Assembly (NCBI GenBank): GCA_018268395.1
Contig: JAFDWQ010000011.1
Location: 1 to 39,417 of the forward strand
Length of the DNA: 39,417 bases
Source: Armatimonadota bacterium
GTDB lineage: Bacteria; Armatimonadota; Fimbriimonadia; Fimbriimonadales; Fimbriimonadaceae
Direction: 5' to 3'
Shown: one piece after another, positions 7,299 through 15,556 of the stretch
How positions within the stretch are numbered: position 1 is the first letter of the stretch
How the letters are laid out: each line of letters starts with the position of its first letter
The notes under the pieces: generated by a model
Database searches by the model: none
What the model was told of the DNA's origin: nothing
The model's input: only the letters and a program-made list of their open reading frames with translations
Program-made: the position numbers and the translations under genes

Positions 7299-7501
7299 GA
7301 AGCTTGTTTCCGACTTTTCCTCTTGTCCGGCTTGGGCTTCAGAGGGATCGTGCCTTTCGGCAACATCGGATGGGTCAGTTCGGGGGTGAACGTGGGCTCT
7401 TCCGTCGCCGGATAGACGTCGCGATGGCCGGGACGAAGGCCGCCGGAACGGTCCGGGATCGGCCAGGATTTGGGATCCTGACCGTCACGCTCCTGGTTCA
7501 T
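7295..7501 (-). CDS. Small basic hypothetical protein
   Basis: This 68-residue protein is Pro-, Lys- and Arg-rich, with a strongly basic tail (KPKPDKRKSRKQAS), and looks mostly disordered. I recognise no family. The case for it being real is context: its ATG overlaps the stop of the upstream 91-residue gene (ATGA), which suggests translational coupling, and its stop overlaps the stop of the convergent esterase gene in a CTAG. The sequence also keeps the local GC-rich codon pattern. It might be an accessory to the upstream ferritin-like protein; that is only a guess from position. Confidence 0.5.
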   Translation of the reverse strand: MNQERDGQDPKSWPIPDRSGGLRPGHRDVYPATEEPTFTPELTHPMLPKGTIPLKPKPDKRKSRKQAS

Positions 7502-7773
7502 ACGGTCCCGCCCTGGGCCGAGAACAGAAAAACCGTCCGAGCCCCTGTCGGCCGCACCTCGTCCTGGGACGGGGACGACATGTCGTCGATCAACGCCCGA
7601 AGGTGCTTCACCTGGTCTTGCACCTCGGCCAAACGGACTCTGACTGCGCGCCGGACGTTCTCGTCTTGCGACGAGAAGAGAAGCTTCAGGACAGAGTGTC
7701 CTAGCCGAAGCTGGGCGTCCAGCGCGTCACGTAGGTTCTCGACATAAAGCTGTTTCACCTTGTCCACAGTCAT
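7498..7773 (-). CDS. Short DUF892 (YciF)-like helical protein
   Basis: This 91-residue protein starts at ATG 7773 behind GGAAGGA. The N-terminal two thirds (KVKQLYVENLRDALDAQLRLGHSV, then a helix ending VQDQVKHLRALID) resembles the first two helices of the ferritin-like DUF892/YciF family ('L...Y..EL.D...AE..L'). Full DUF892 proteins run to about 160 residues with four helices and a di-metal site; only the first half is present here, and the family's metal ligands are mostly absent. It could be a dimer-forming half-ferritin or a domain relic. It is followed by a coupled small gene. Confidence 0.6.
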   Translation of the reverse strand: MTVDKVKQLYVENLRDALDAQLRLGHSVLKLLFSSQDENVRRAVRVRLAEVQDQVKHLRALIDDMSSPSQDEVRPTGARTVFLFSAQGGTV

Positions 7774-7852
7774 GGTGGTCCTTCCGCAACGATTCAACGA
7801 TACGCGGCGGAAGGGCGGGCGAAGAGAGCGGTCCGAGACGATAAGAACGCCG

Positions 7853-9244
7853 CTAAAAGCCGCGGAGGCCGGACTGGGCGATCTCGATCGCCCGTAACGA
7901 AGCTTGTGCCTTGCGGACACATTCGCGCCACTCCGAACCCGGATCGGAATCGAACACGATCCCTGCGCCCGCCTGTACGTACGCGGTGCCGTCCTTGATC
8001 AAGACCGTACGGATGGCGATCGCAAGGTCGACGTCCCCATTGACGCTGAAGTAGCCGACCGCACCGGCGTACAGACCGCGGCGCGTCGGTTCGAGTTCGT
8101 CGATGATCTGCATCGCCCGGACCTTTTGCGCCCCGCTCACCGTTCCGGCCGGAAAGGTCGCCCGCACCAGGTCGACCCCGTCGAGCCCTTCGGCGAGGCG
8201 TCCTTCGACCGAACTCACGATGTGCATCACGTGGCTGTACCGTTCGACGACCATCAAATCGCGCACGTGGACCGATCCCGTCTCGCTGACCCTTCCGAGG
8301 TCGTTGCGGCCCAGGTCGACGAGCATGATGTGCTCCGCACGCTCTTTCTCGTCGGCCAAAAGCTCGGAGGCGAGGGCATCGTCCTCGACCTGCGTCGCGC
8401 CCCTGGCCCTCGTGCCCGCGATCGGCCGGACGCGGGCCTCGCGCCCGACGAGGCTGACCAGCAGTTCGGGGGAAGCGCCGACGACGTCGAAGTCCCCGAA
8501 CCGTAACAGATACATGTAAGGCGAAGGGTTGACCGACCGCAACGCCCGGTACACGTTGACCGCATGGGCGTCGACCTTTGTCGCGAAGCGGACGGACGGG
8601 ACGACCTGGATACAGTCCCCCGCCGCGACGTACCCGATGATTTTCGAAACGGCCGCTTCGTAGTCGCCTTGAGTCCGGTTCGCCAGCACCGGACCGGGAC
8701 CCGAAGCGCCCTTCGGGAGGTCGGGCAAGGGCCCTGAAAGGCGATCGACGATCCGCTCGATCTCCGTCTCGGCTTGGGACCGGCCTTGTGCCGTCCCGTC
8801 GCAGAGCGAGACCACGACGATCCGGTTCTTCACGTGGTCGAAGGCGACGACCGTCTCGACGACCATGAACGCCACGTCGTCTAGCCCTAAATCGTCGGCC
8901 GGAGGCTCTGGCAGACGTTCGAGCGACCGGACGAAGTCATAAGCGATCATGCCGACAGCGCCACCGACGAACTTGGGGAGGCCCTCCCATGATTCGGGAT
9001 CGAGCCGGGGGAGGTTGCGGACTTCGGCGAGCCGCTCCGCCCCTCCACGGATCATCGCTTTCGGCCGGACGCCGATGAAGCTGTACCGGGCGAGCTGCTC
9101 GCCTCCGGTGACGCTTTCCAGGAGGAAACTGACGGGCTCGTCGTGGGCGAGCTTCCAATAGGCGGACAGCGGCGTGTCGAAGTCCGCCAATACTTCGCGC
9201 CACACGGGAACGGCTGCGTTCGGGCGGGGCGCTTCTTCGGGCAT
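7853..9244 (-). CDS. trpE: Anthranilate synthase component I
   Basis: This 463-residue enzyme converts chorismate to anthranilate with ammonia supplied by the TrpG glutaminase, the first step of tryptophan synthesis. The N-terminal half carries the feedback-inhibition site FLLES (about residue 40). The chorismate-binding half contains NPSPYMYLLRFGDFDVVGASPE, RPIAGTRARG, DEKERAEHIMLVDLGRNDLGRV, TFPAGTVSGAQKVRAMQIIDELEP and a terminal GAGIVFDSDPGSEWRECVRKA, all hallmarks of TrpE. PAGTVSG is typical of TrpE and PabB alike; the overall match and the LLES favour TrpE. No trpG, trpD or trpC lies nearby. TAAACT, 9 nt before the ATG, is a likely -10 box giving a very short leader, so leader-peptide attenuation is not expected. 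Confidence 0.93.
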   Translation of the reverse strand: MPEEAPRPNAAVPVWREVLADFDTPLSAYWKLAHDEPVSFLLESVTGGEQLARYSFIGVRPKAMIRGGAERLAEVRNLPRLDPESWEGLPKFVGGAVGMIAYDFVRSLERLPEPPADDLGLDDVAFMVVETVVAFDHVKNRIVVVSLCDGTAQGRSQAETEIERIVDRLSGPLPDLPKGASGPGPVLANRTQGDYEAAVSKIIGYVAAGDCIQVVPSVRFATKVDAHAVNVYRALRSVNPSPYMYLLRFGDFDVVGASPELLVSLVGREARVRPIAGTRARGATQVEDDALASELLADEKERAEHIMLVDLGRNDLGRVSETGSVHVRDLMVVERYSHVMHIVSSVEGRLAEGLDGVDLVRATFPAGTVSGAQKVRAMQIIDELEPTRRGLYAGAVGYFSVNGDVDLAIAIRTVLIKDGTAYVQAGAGIVFDSDPGSEWRECVRKAQASLRAIEIAQSGLRGF

Positions 9245-9253
9245 GGGTGACCG

Positions 9254-9259
9254 AGTTTA
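9254..9259 (-). promoter_or_regulatory. Probable -10 box of trpE
   Basis: TAAACT on the minus strand ends 9 nt before the trpE ATG, predicting a leader of only about 2-3 nt. No clear -35 element. Confidence 0.4.
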
Positions 9260-9310
9260 GCCGAGGCGCCCGGTCACGGGAAGGCGCTTGAAGGATGGGA
9301 GAATAGGAGG

Positions 9311-9964
9311 GTGGGAGGATTGAAAGCGCGGTGGGCCGGCATCCAGGACCAAGTGGCCTCGGCGTGCGCCTCGGTCGGACGCGATCCGGCAGACGTCACG
9401 GTCATCGCCGTGAGCAAGACCGTGCCCCTGGCGCTCGTCGAAGAAGCCTATGGGCTTGGCGTCAGAGAATTCGGCGAAAGCCGCCTCCAAGAAGCCGGCC
9501 CCAAAATCTTAGCGATGCCGGATGACTCGGTCTGGCACTTTGTCGGAAAACTTCAATCGAACAAAGCCAAAAAGGCCGCAGGACTTTTCGACGTGGTCCA
9601 CACGGTGGAAAGCGAGAAACAGGTCCAAGAGCTGGAAAAAGCCGGTCGAAAGGTCCATGCCTTGATCGAAGTCAACGTCGCACGGGAACCGCAAAAAGCC
9701 GGCGTTTTCCCTGAGGATATTGACAGCATGGTCCGGTGTCTGTCATCCTGTGGGAACGTTCGTTATCGGGGCCTCATGACCATCGGGCCAGTCGTCCCCG
9801 ACCCCGGACTGAGCCGCCCGGTCTTTCGGACGCTCGCCGAACTCGGCAAGCGCCACGGGGCCGAATGGTTGAGTATGGGGATGAGCGCCGACTTCGACGT
9901 GGCGATCCAGGAAGGAGCCACCCACGTCAGGATCGGTACGGCGCTCTTTGGCGGACGGACCTGA
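9311..9964 (+). CDS. yggS: YggS/PLPBP pyridoxal-phosphate homeostasis protein
   Basis: This 217-residue single-domain TIM-barrel protein binds PLP without catalysing a known reaction and buffers the cofactor. Visible marks are VTVIAVSKTVP (PLP-binding Lys about residue 37), GVREFGESRLQEA, WHFVGKLQSNKAKKAAGLFDVVHTVES, YRGLMTIGP and the C-terminal LSMGMSADFDVAIQEGATHVRIGTALFG. GTG 9311 gives the longest form; TTG 9320, better placed behind AGGAGG, would shorten it by three residues. The next gene is sepF, the arrangement found near the division genes of many Gram-positive-type and related bacteria. Confidence 0.93.
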   Translation: MGGLKARWAGIQDQVASACASVGRDPADVTVIAVSKTVPLALVEEAYGLGVREFGESRLQEAGPKILAMPDDSVWHFVGKLQSNKAKKAAGLFDVVHTVESEKQVQELEKAGRKVHALIEVNVAREPQKAGVFPEDIDSMVRCLSSCGNVRYRGLMTIGPVVPDPGLSRPVFRTLAELGKRHGAEWLSMGMSADFDVAIQEGATHVRIGTALFGGRT

Positions 9965-9990
9965 TCCACGGACGGAGATACAGAAGCATC

Positions 9991-10389
9991 ATGGAAGAAG
10001 CAGTCGCACGACCGGGCCTCTTTTCGCGCCTAGCCGGCATCGTCAACCGCAACCACGACGACTACGAAGAGGATTTCGACGCGCCCGCCGGGGCGCCTTT
10101 GCGCGTCCACTCGGCGCACAGGTACAGCATCACCGTGAGACGGCAGATCTCGTCGTTCCAGGACGCGGTCGCTGCGGCGGACGGCTTAAAGCGCGGCGAG
10201 CAACAGATCCTGAACCTGTCGATGGCGTCGATGGAACTTCGGGAGAAGATCAAGGACTTCATGTGCGGCGTCAATTACGCGGCCGAGGGGTCTTGGGAGG
10301 AACTGGGCGACAACGTCTTCCTTCTGGCACCTGCCTCCGCGTTCGTCGAAGTCGCCCCTGCTACGCCGCGCGGGCACGAAAAGAACTGA
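9991..10389 (+). CDS. sepF: Cell division protein SepF
   Basis: This 132-residue protein starts at ATG 9991, 26 bp after yggS. SepF bundles and anchors FtsZ filaments to the membrane. The N-terminus (about residues 7-20, GLFSRLAGIVNRN) can form the amphipathic membrane-binding helix; a short acidic linker (DDYEEDF) follows. The SepF fold runs from about residue 45: the 'ITVRRQISSFQDAVAAADGLKRGEQQILNLSMASMELREKIKDFMCGVNYAAEG' block, then the final VFLLAP strand, which ends the family domain. The yggS-sepF neighbourhood supports the call. A hairpin follows the stop. Confidence 0.92.
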   Translation: MEEAVARPGLFSRLAGIVNRNHDDYEEDFDAPAGAPLRVHSAHRYSITVRRQISSFQDAVAAADGLKRGEQQILNLSMASMELREKIKDFMCGVNYAAEGSWEELGDNVFLLAPASAFVEVAPATPRGHEKN

Positions 10390-10408
10390 GCATCTCCTCA
10401 AGTGGAGT

Positions 10409-10452
10409 GATCCCGTCCCTGCCGTCTGAGGGTTTTCCGGCAGGGCGGGGTC
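10409..10452. terminator. Long hairpin between convergent sepF and rqcH
   Basis: The arms GATCCCGTCCCTGCCG and CGGCAGGGCGGGGTC pair with one bulge around a loop of about 13 nt. It lies in the 74-bp gap where two genes converge and probably terminates both. No strong T-run follows on either side. Confidence 0.55.
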
Positions 10453-10463
10453 ATTGCACCGTC

Positions 10464-12020
10464 CTAACGCGACGTGACATGGACGGTCTTTTCGCGCGTG
10501 TAGACCGCAAGGCCGGGTTGCGACCCCTTCGGCCGACGGACGTAGCGCTTCTGCGTGTAATCGACCGACACGTAGGACGAGTGTTTCGACGACGAGTGGT
10601 CCACGGCGACCTTGGCCGCGAACTCGATGTCCGCGCGTTGGACCTTGTCCGGCCTGTTGTCCGTACACAGGACGACGTGGGCCGAAGGAGCCCCTCGGAC
10701 GTGGAACCAAAGGTCGGCAGGCTTCGCGACCTTCGTGGTCAGATAATCGTTCGAGGTCGCGTTCTCGCCATAAAGGACGCGCCATCCGCCCGGTGACAGA
10801 AGTTCGCGGACGGCGTGACCTTCGAAAGGACGGTCTTCTTTGCGGACCGCCGTGCCCGGACGCTGGAGCCAGCGTCTCCGGGCGGCCGCTTCCCGGACCG
10901 CATCGAGGTCCTTCGCGTCGTCCGCGGACTCCAATGCCGCCAGCGACGAGAGCAAGGCCTCTCGGTCCTCGGTGAGACGGTCGTTCTGGCCACGCAGTTC
11001 GTCGGCGCGGGACTTGGCCTTCTTCGCCTTGGAGAAGTAACGCTCGGCGTTCTCAAGGGCCGACGCGTCCGGTTTCAGCGGCACCGCCACCTCTTGGCCG
11101 TCGTAGTCCCACGCGTCCAAGATCCGGGCGCCTTCCGGGATCGAGGACTGATATGCGAGGATGAGCTCGCCATAAAGTTGGAGCCGCCGAGCGTTCCGGG
11201 CCGCGTCGAGGGCTTCGGCCAAGTCGCGTAATGCGACGTCCCGCGCAAGCAGCACACGTTCGAGCTGTGAACGAAGCCCCGCTTGCTCCGAACGGAACCG
11301 GGCCTCCGCTATCGCGCTTTCGAAGTGCTGTTCGAGGGCTTGACCGATCGAAGCCCGTGAAACGCCGTCCAAGCCTAACGCCGCCACGTCGACCGGGTAC
11401 GCGCCGGATCCTGGGACGAACGTCGCACCGGGCGACGTCCCCTGCCAGACGGCGTCGACGGCGGTCGCGTCGCCGCCCGCTGCCAGGAGTTTCCGCAAGA
11501 ACGGGGATGATCCGTCTCCGTCCGGAACCGGGGGAAGCGCATATTCTCCGCCCGGCAAGACAGGCCTGACGGACCGGGCCGGGCCGATGAACTCGGCAGC
11601 GGCCACGGCCCGTCCTCGGCCGTCGACGAGGACGATGTTGCCGTGCCGGCCCGTGGCTTCCACCATCAGTCGGTACGATTCCGTTTCCGTCCGGAACGCG
11701 AACTCGACCACACGGTCGCGGCCGATCTGGCGTACTGAAGTCAACTCCGATCCGTGGAGCCGCTTCCGGATTTCGGTCGCCAAGGAAGGAGCGTCCTTCG
11801 GGAATTCGGGCCGCCTCGTCGCCGGATAGATCCGAGCGAACTCGCGGTCGACGCTGGCGACGACCCACCTCTCCCCGCCGTCATAGAAGCCGAGGACAAG
11901 GGTCCGCGCGTCCGGTTGCGCCGCTCGTTCCAGCTTCGATCCGACGAAGACTTGGAGCTCGGAGACGACCGCCGCCGTCGACAGGCTGTCGAAAGGGATC
12001 TTCACGCTCGCCAGGATCAT
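10464..12020 (-). CDS. rqcH: NFACT-family ribosome quality control protein (RqcH)
   Basis: This 518-residue protein is the bacterial relative of Rqc2/NEMF, which binds stalled 50S subunits and directs C-terminal alanine tailing of the trapped chain. The N-terminal NFACT-N domain starts at MILASVKIPFDSLSTAAVV and has LSGEYALPP-like sequence near residue 150. A middle Arg/Glu/Ala-rich coiled-coil region covers roughly residues 270-390. The C-terminal NFACT-R domain carries LLYGENATSNDYLTTKVAKPADLWFHVRGAPSAHV and PKGSQPGLAVYTREKT. Older annotations call this family fibronectin-binding protein. The NFACT-R segment has the 'N..ND.LT' pattern typical of Rqc2 proteins. I start at the ATG behind GAT; its upstream region overlaps the promoter of the divergent small membrane protein. 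Confidence 0.88.
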   Translation of the reverse strand: MILASVKIPFDSLSTAAVVSELQVFVGSKLERAAQPDARTLVLGFYDGGERWVVASVDREFARIYPATRRPEFPKDAPSLATEIRKRLHGSELTSVRQIGRDRVVEFAFRTETESYRLMVEATGRHGNIVLVDGRGRAVAAAEFIGPARSVRPVLPGGEYALPPVPDGDGSSPFLRKLLAAGGDATAVDAVWQGTSPGATFVPGSGAYPVDVAALGLDGVSRASIGQALEQHFESAIAEARFRSEQAGLRSQLERVLLARDVALRDLAEALDAARNARRLQLYGELILAYQSSIPEGARILDAWDYDGQEVAVPLKPDASALENAERYFSKAKKAKSRADELRGQNDRLTEDREALLSSLAALESADDAKDLDAVREAAARRRWLQRPGTAVRKEDRPFEGHAVRELLSPGGWRVLYGENATSNDYLTTKVAKPADLWFHVRGAPSAHVVLCTDNRPDKVQRADIEFAAKVAVDHSSSKHSSYVSVDYTQKRYVRRPKGSQPGLAVYTREKTVHVTSR

Positions 12021-12031
12021 ATCCGTTGGAC

Positions 12032-12037
12032 TAGAAT
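12032..12037 (+). promoter_or_regulatory. -10 box for the gene at 12045 (leaderless)
   Basis: TAGAAT ends 7 nt before the GTG start at 12045, so +1 would fall at or next to the start codon. It lies in the 24-bp gap between two divergent genes. No good -35 is seen. Confidence 0.5.
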
Positions 12038-12044
12038 CGCCTTT

Positions 12045-12392
12045 GTGCCCCGAGCGGTCGTCTGGTACGGCGTCTATTGCGTCCTTCAAGCGGTCTTAAA
12101 CCTGGTGTGGTTCGGGCTGGCGGTCTGGTTGGTCGTCAAGAACAAGGAGGTCGCGAACGAGTACTTTCCCGCCGGGTTCTTTCTAGCGGGCGGGCTGTTC
12201 CTGATGCCGACGACGCTCTTTGTCGGTGTGGGGAACGTGTGGCTGATGTTCCGGCCTCGGACGAAGAAAGCGTGGTCGATGCACATGGGGAACCTCGCCG
12301 TCGGTGCGGGCACCTGCGTCTTGACGCCACTCGCCTTGCCCTTGCTCTTCGCCTGGTTCCGTCCGGCCGTGCGAGAATGGTACGGGTCGTGA
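12045..12392 (+). CDS. Small membrane protein, four predicted helices
   Basis: This 115-residue protein starts at GTG 12045, immediately after a -10 box. Hydrophobic segments lie at about residues 5-27 (VVWYGVYCVLQAVLNLVWFGLAVWLV), 40-65 (AGFFLAGGLFLMPTTLFVGVGNVWLMF), and 82-105 (LAVGAGTCVLTPLALPLLFAWF), separated by short charged loops (KNKEVANEY; RPRTKKAW). I recognise no family. Its stop codon is 3 bp from the stop of the convergent holA gene. Function unknown; the divergence from rqcH does not by itself link them. Confidence 0.7.
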   Translation: MPRAVVWYGVYCVLQAVLNLVWFGLAVWLVVKNKEVANEYFPAGFFLAGGLFLMPTTLFVGVGNVWLMFRPRTKKAWSMHMGNLAVGAGTCVLTPLALPLLFAWFRPAVREWYGS

Positions 12393-12395
12393 CCG

Positions 12396-13493
12396 TCAGG
12401 CCTTGGCGCCGCAGAGCCGGCACATGGTGAGGGTCATCCGCTCGACCGTGTCGCCTGCCGAGTAACTGGGCAGGGCGCCCTTGAGCATGGCGTCTGCAGC
12501 GGTGATCTCTCCGATGCAGCCCGAAATCTGGTGCAAGGAGAGCCTCTTCGCTGCTCCGACGATCTTCCGTTGGCGCCAATCGGGCTCGTTGCCGAGCCGT
12601 TTTTCCGGCAGCCAACGTTCGACGTGAGCGTCCGGATGGACGGGGTTGGTACCCGAGTCCAAGCAGAACCGCGCTTGCCAAAGCGCCCGGAACTGACTGA
12701 CAAGGACAGGGAACACTCGTTGTATGGCCATGCTGCTCGCGTCGGGGGAGCGGCCGAAAAGGAGCCGGACCTGGGTCACGGCCGTGGCCGCGTCGCCTGC
12801 GACGACGGCGTCCACGAGTTTGAAAGCGTTGTATTCGAGGTCGGGCGTGACCGCCGCTTTCACGTCTGCTTCCCGGACCTCCGGTGATTCTCCTGCGAAA
12901 AGGGCCGCCTTTTCGGCCTCAGCGATGGCCGAGCCAGGCTTGTTGCCGACCATTTGGGCCAGCGTGTTGGCCGCCTTTTCAGAGATCGTCTTATCGTGCT
13001 TGGCCACTGCTTCACGGATCAGGACGAGCGTACGTGAGGGATCTTCGTTGAAGACGTAGGATTTGCCTCCGGCGAGGTCGACGATCTTGGCCCAGACGTC
13101 TGCGGATTTGCGCAGCCTTTGCTGACGGTCGTCGTCTCCACTGTCCTCGTCATGGACGAGGACCAGCAGCGACGTCTCAGGCAGGGCCGCCAAGAGTCGT
13201 ACGACGCTATGGTTCTTACCGATGCTCTCGTCGGTCCGCTTAGCGACGTCGTACCGACCGATCGAGCGGACGATGACGGTCCGACGTTCGGAAAAGAACG
13301 GAACGGTCGCGGCCAGCCCGCACCATTCGGACGGGTCTTTCGCGTCGGCCTGGAACTGTTCGGTCTCTGAAGGATCGATCCCCTCGCTCGAAGTCAGTTC
13401 TTCCAAGGCCGAAGCGCGGGAAACCGGGTCGTCTCCGGAGATCAGCACGACGCGACGCTGCAACGCGGACGCCGTTTCGAACCGGGCCGCCAT
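12396..13493 (-). CDS. holA: DNA polymerase III subunit delta
   Basis: This 365-residue AAA+-like protein is the delta 'wrench' of the clamp loader, which opens the beta clamp. Matching features are the N-terminal strand RRVVLISGDDPVSRASALEEL (degenerate nucleotide fold without a working Walker A), FSERRTVIVRSIGRYDVAKRT, the middle domain with ISEKAANTLAQMVGNKPGSAIAEAEKAALFAG, and a C-terminal helical collar domain starting near NAFKLVDAVVAGDAATAVTQVRLL. It ends with a CRLCGAKA tail, a CxxC not usual for the family. Its ATG shares one base with the TAA of the transglutaminase gene, so it is the last gene of the MoxR-DUF58-transglutaminase operon. Confidence 0.85.
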   Translation of the reverse strand: MAARFETASALQRRVVLISGDDPVSRASALEELTSSEGIDPSETEQFQADAKDPSEWCGLAATVPFFSERRTVIVRSIGRYDVAKRTDESIGKNHSVVRLLAALPETSLLVLVHDEDSGDDDRQQRLRKSADVWAKIVDLAGGKSYVFNEDPSRTLVLIREAVAKHDKTISEKAANTLAQMVGNKPGSAIAEAEKAALFAGESPEVREADVKAAVTPDLEYNAFKLVDAVVAGDAATAVTQVRLLFGRSPDASSMAIQRVFPVLVSQFRALWQARFCLDSGTNPVHPDAHVERWLPEKRLGNEPDWRQRKIVGAAKRLSLHQISGCIGEITAADAMLKGALPSYSAGDTVERMTLTMCRLCGAKA

Positions 13494-15556
13494 TACCGGC
13501 CCCCCTTCGTGGACTTCGCCGACCGGAGGTCCTTCAAGAGACGTTTGATCGTCTCTCGCTCATCGACGGTCATGGCGGCAGGGCCGAACGCGGCTTTGTC
13601 CAGGGCCGCGACGACCGCCTTCAGTTCCTCGTGACCGGTTTCGAACCTCGGTGCGGCGATGTCCGCATATTCCTTGACCGTCATGCTGAAGCGTCGGTTG
13701 ACCCCCGTCTTCGACCGGACGGTCCGGTCGAACTCACGTTGAAGCGGAGCGACTTCGGACTTACCTGCCGCTACCGTCCGAGCGGCGACGAACGCCTTGA
13801 TCTGGGGCAGGAGCAGGACGACGATGCCGATCGTGCTCGCGAGCGCGACCACGAAGACCACGTTCCTCCAGAACGTCCCACCGTCGTTCCCGGTGTTGGA
13901 CTCGTCGTCGTCGGCAGCGATCGCACCCTCCGTCGGGTCGAACGGCACCCACCCTCGTCCTTCGAAGTACACCTCGGCCCAGGCATGGGCGTCCTTCTGC
14001 CTGACCGTGTAGAAACCTTGCTCGTCCTTCTTCATGTCCTGGACGACGTAGCCGACCGTATAGCGGGCCGGCAGTCCGACGGCGCGGGCGCAGACGACCA
14101 TCGATGTCGCGAAGAGGTCGCAGTACCCGACCCTGCTCGAAAAGAGGAAATGCTCGGACGGGTCGGACCCGCTCGGCACGGGCGGCGACTTGAGGCTGTA
14201 TTTGGCCGCCGACGCGATCGCGGCCTTGATCCTCTCGGCCTTGTCGTAGTCCGAGCCTGCGTTCGCGGTCGCTGCGAGGGCGAAACTGACCACCGACGAA
14301 GGGATGCGACGGTCATCCAAGAAGTAGCTTTCGATGGGCCGCAGATCGGCCGGCATCCTCGCCGAACCCGGTTCGGCCGCAGCCTTCGGTCGAAGATAAG
14401 TGACGTCGACCGACTGCCCCGTCTGGAGTTCCGTCCGCCGCAAGGCGAGGCCGGACAGAGAGAACGTGTAACCCGCGGGCGCCGAGTCTTGAATCTGTGC
14501 GACGGAACCGGGTGTCCCGATCGCAGGGACACGGCGGAACGCGGCGAGGACCGTCAATCGGGCCGGTTCAGGATCCGGGAACGGTTCGAGCGGTGCACCT
14601 TTGAGCCAACCCGTGGCGAGGGTCGGCGACCCGTCGTCGGGGGGAGTGACGACGATCGGGCCTGACGAAAGAACGGACTGCACGTCCGTCGAACGGAGCC
14701 GCGACCAGCCCGCCTTGTTGTAGAACACGTAGAACCCCGTGCGGAGGTACACGTCGTTGCTGACCTTGACTTTGAACAACGGGGTGGGATCGCTGTCGAT
14801 CCGTCCACGGCCGACCGGCATCTCCGCATTGTCCTGGTTCGACGCGGCCGCAGCCGCCGACGGTGCCGAAGGGAGGCTGACCTTGACCGCTCCCGATACC
14901 TGCTGGACCGACATACGGAGCAACGGAGCACCAAGGAGACTGACGAGGACGATCACGGCCGCCGATGCGAACGCCCACTCCGGCCCAGCCATCCAGCGCC
15001 AGGAGTCCCGTTCGAGCAGGACGGGGTCGTCGACGCCGGCGAGTTGGGCCCTCCGGACCATGGCACGGCGATGGATTCGAGCGTAGAGAAGGCTCGAACA
15101 GACCAAGAACAGGAAGAACAGGACGGTGGCCGGCGGATAGCTGTCGAACGTGCCGACAAGGGCGAACAACGACAGGCACGGTAAGTTCAAAAAGAGCAAC
15201 GTCTGGTCGCGCCACGAGACGAACCCGCAGAAGAGGATCATCCAGGACAGCCAGGCTCCCGCGAAGATCGCGAACGGGACGCCCTCTTCCGGAAGCAACC
15301 GATTGAGCGGTTGCGTTCCGAGCGCCGAAGCGACGACGAAAAAGCTCCATAGATAGCTGTCGGCGTTAGCCGCCTTCTTGTCCTTGACCGCCCTCGAAAC
15401 GAAGTACCCGGCCAGAAGCGAGACGATCGAGCCGACGGAAAGGAACTGGGCCAGCAAAGGCTTACCGAGGCTTTGGCCGAGCGCGAACAACGATGTCGCG
15501 CACGACACGATGACCAGGAAATGGTCGAGGAACGTCGTCTCGCTCGGTTTCTTCAC
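13493..15556 (-). CDS. Membrane-bound transglutaminase-like protein (TgpA type)
   Basis: This 687-residue protein has an N-terminal block of five to six membrane segments (residues about 10-190, with a further one near 195-215), a long external part, and a transglutaminase core. The catalytic triad is readable: Cys in SSRVGYCDLFATSMVVCARAVGLPARYTVGYV, His in DAHAWAEVYFEGRGW and Asp in VPFDPTEG. One more membrane segment follows (VVFVVALASTIGIVVLLL), then a DUF4129-like C-terminal tail (REFDRTVRSKTGVNRRF). It sits directly after DUF58 and MoxR genes, the standard association of this family. The biochemical substrate is not known. The ATG overlaps the DUF58 stop by 4 bp. Confidence 0.9.
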   Translation of the reverse strand: MKKPSETTFLDHFLVIVSCATSLFALGQSLGKPLLAQFLSVGSIVSLLAGYFVSRAVKDKKAANADSYLWSFFVVASALGTQPLNRLLPEEGVPFAIFAGAWLSWMILFCGFVSWRDQTLLFLNLPCLSLFALVGTFDSYPPATVLFFLFLVCSSLLYARIHRRAMVRRAQLAGVDDPVLLERDSWRWMAGPEWAFASAAVIVLVSLLGAPLLRMSVQQVSGAVKVSLPSAPSAAAAASNQDNAEMPVGRGRIDSDPTPLFKVKVSNDVYLRTGFYVFYNKAGWSRLRSTDVQSVLSSGPIVVTPPDDGSPTLATGWLKGAPLEPFPDPEPARLTVLAAFRRVPAIGTPGSVAQIQDSAPAGYTFSLSGLALRRTELQTGQSVDVTYLRPKAAAEPGSARMPADLRPIESYFLDDRRIPSSVVSFALAATANAGSDYDKAERIKAAIASAAKYSLKSPPVPSGSDPSEHFLFSSRVGYCDLFATSMVVCARAVGLPARYTVGYVVQDMKKDEQGFYTVRQKDAHAWAEVYFEGRGWVPFDPTEGAIAADDDESNTGNDGGTFWRNVVFVVALASTIGIVVLLLPQIKAFVAARTVAAGKSEVAPLQREFDRTVRSKTGVNRRFSMTVKEYADIAAPRFETGHEELKAVVAALDKAAFGPAAMTVDERETIKRLLKDLRSAKSTKGGR

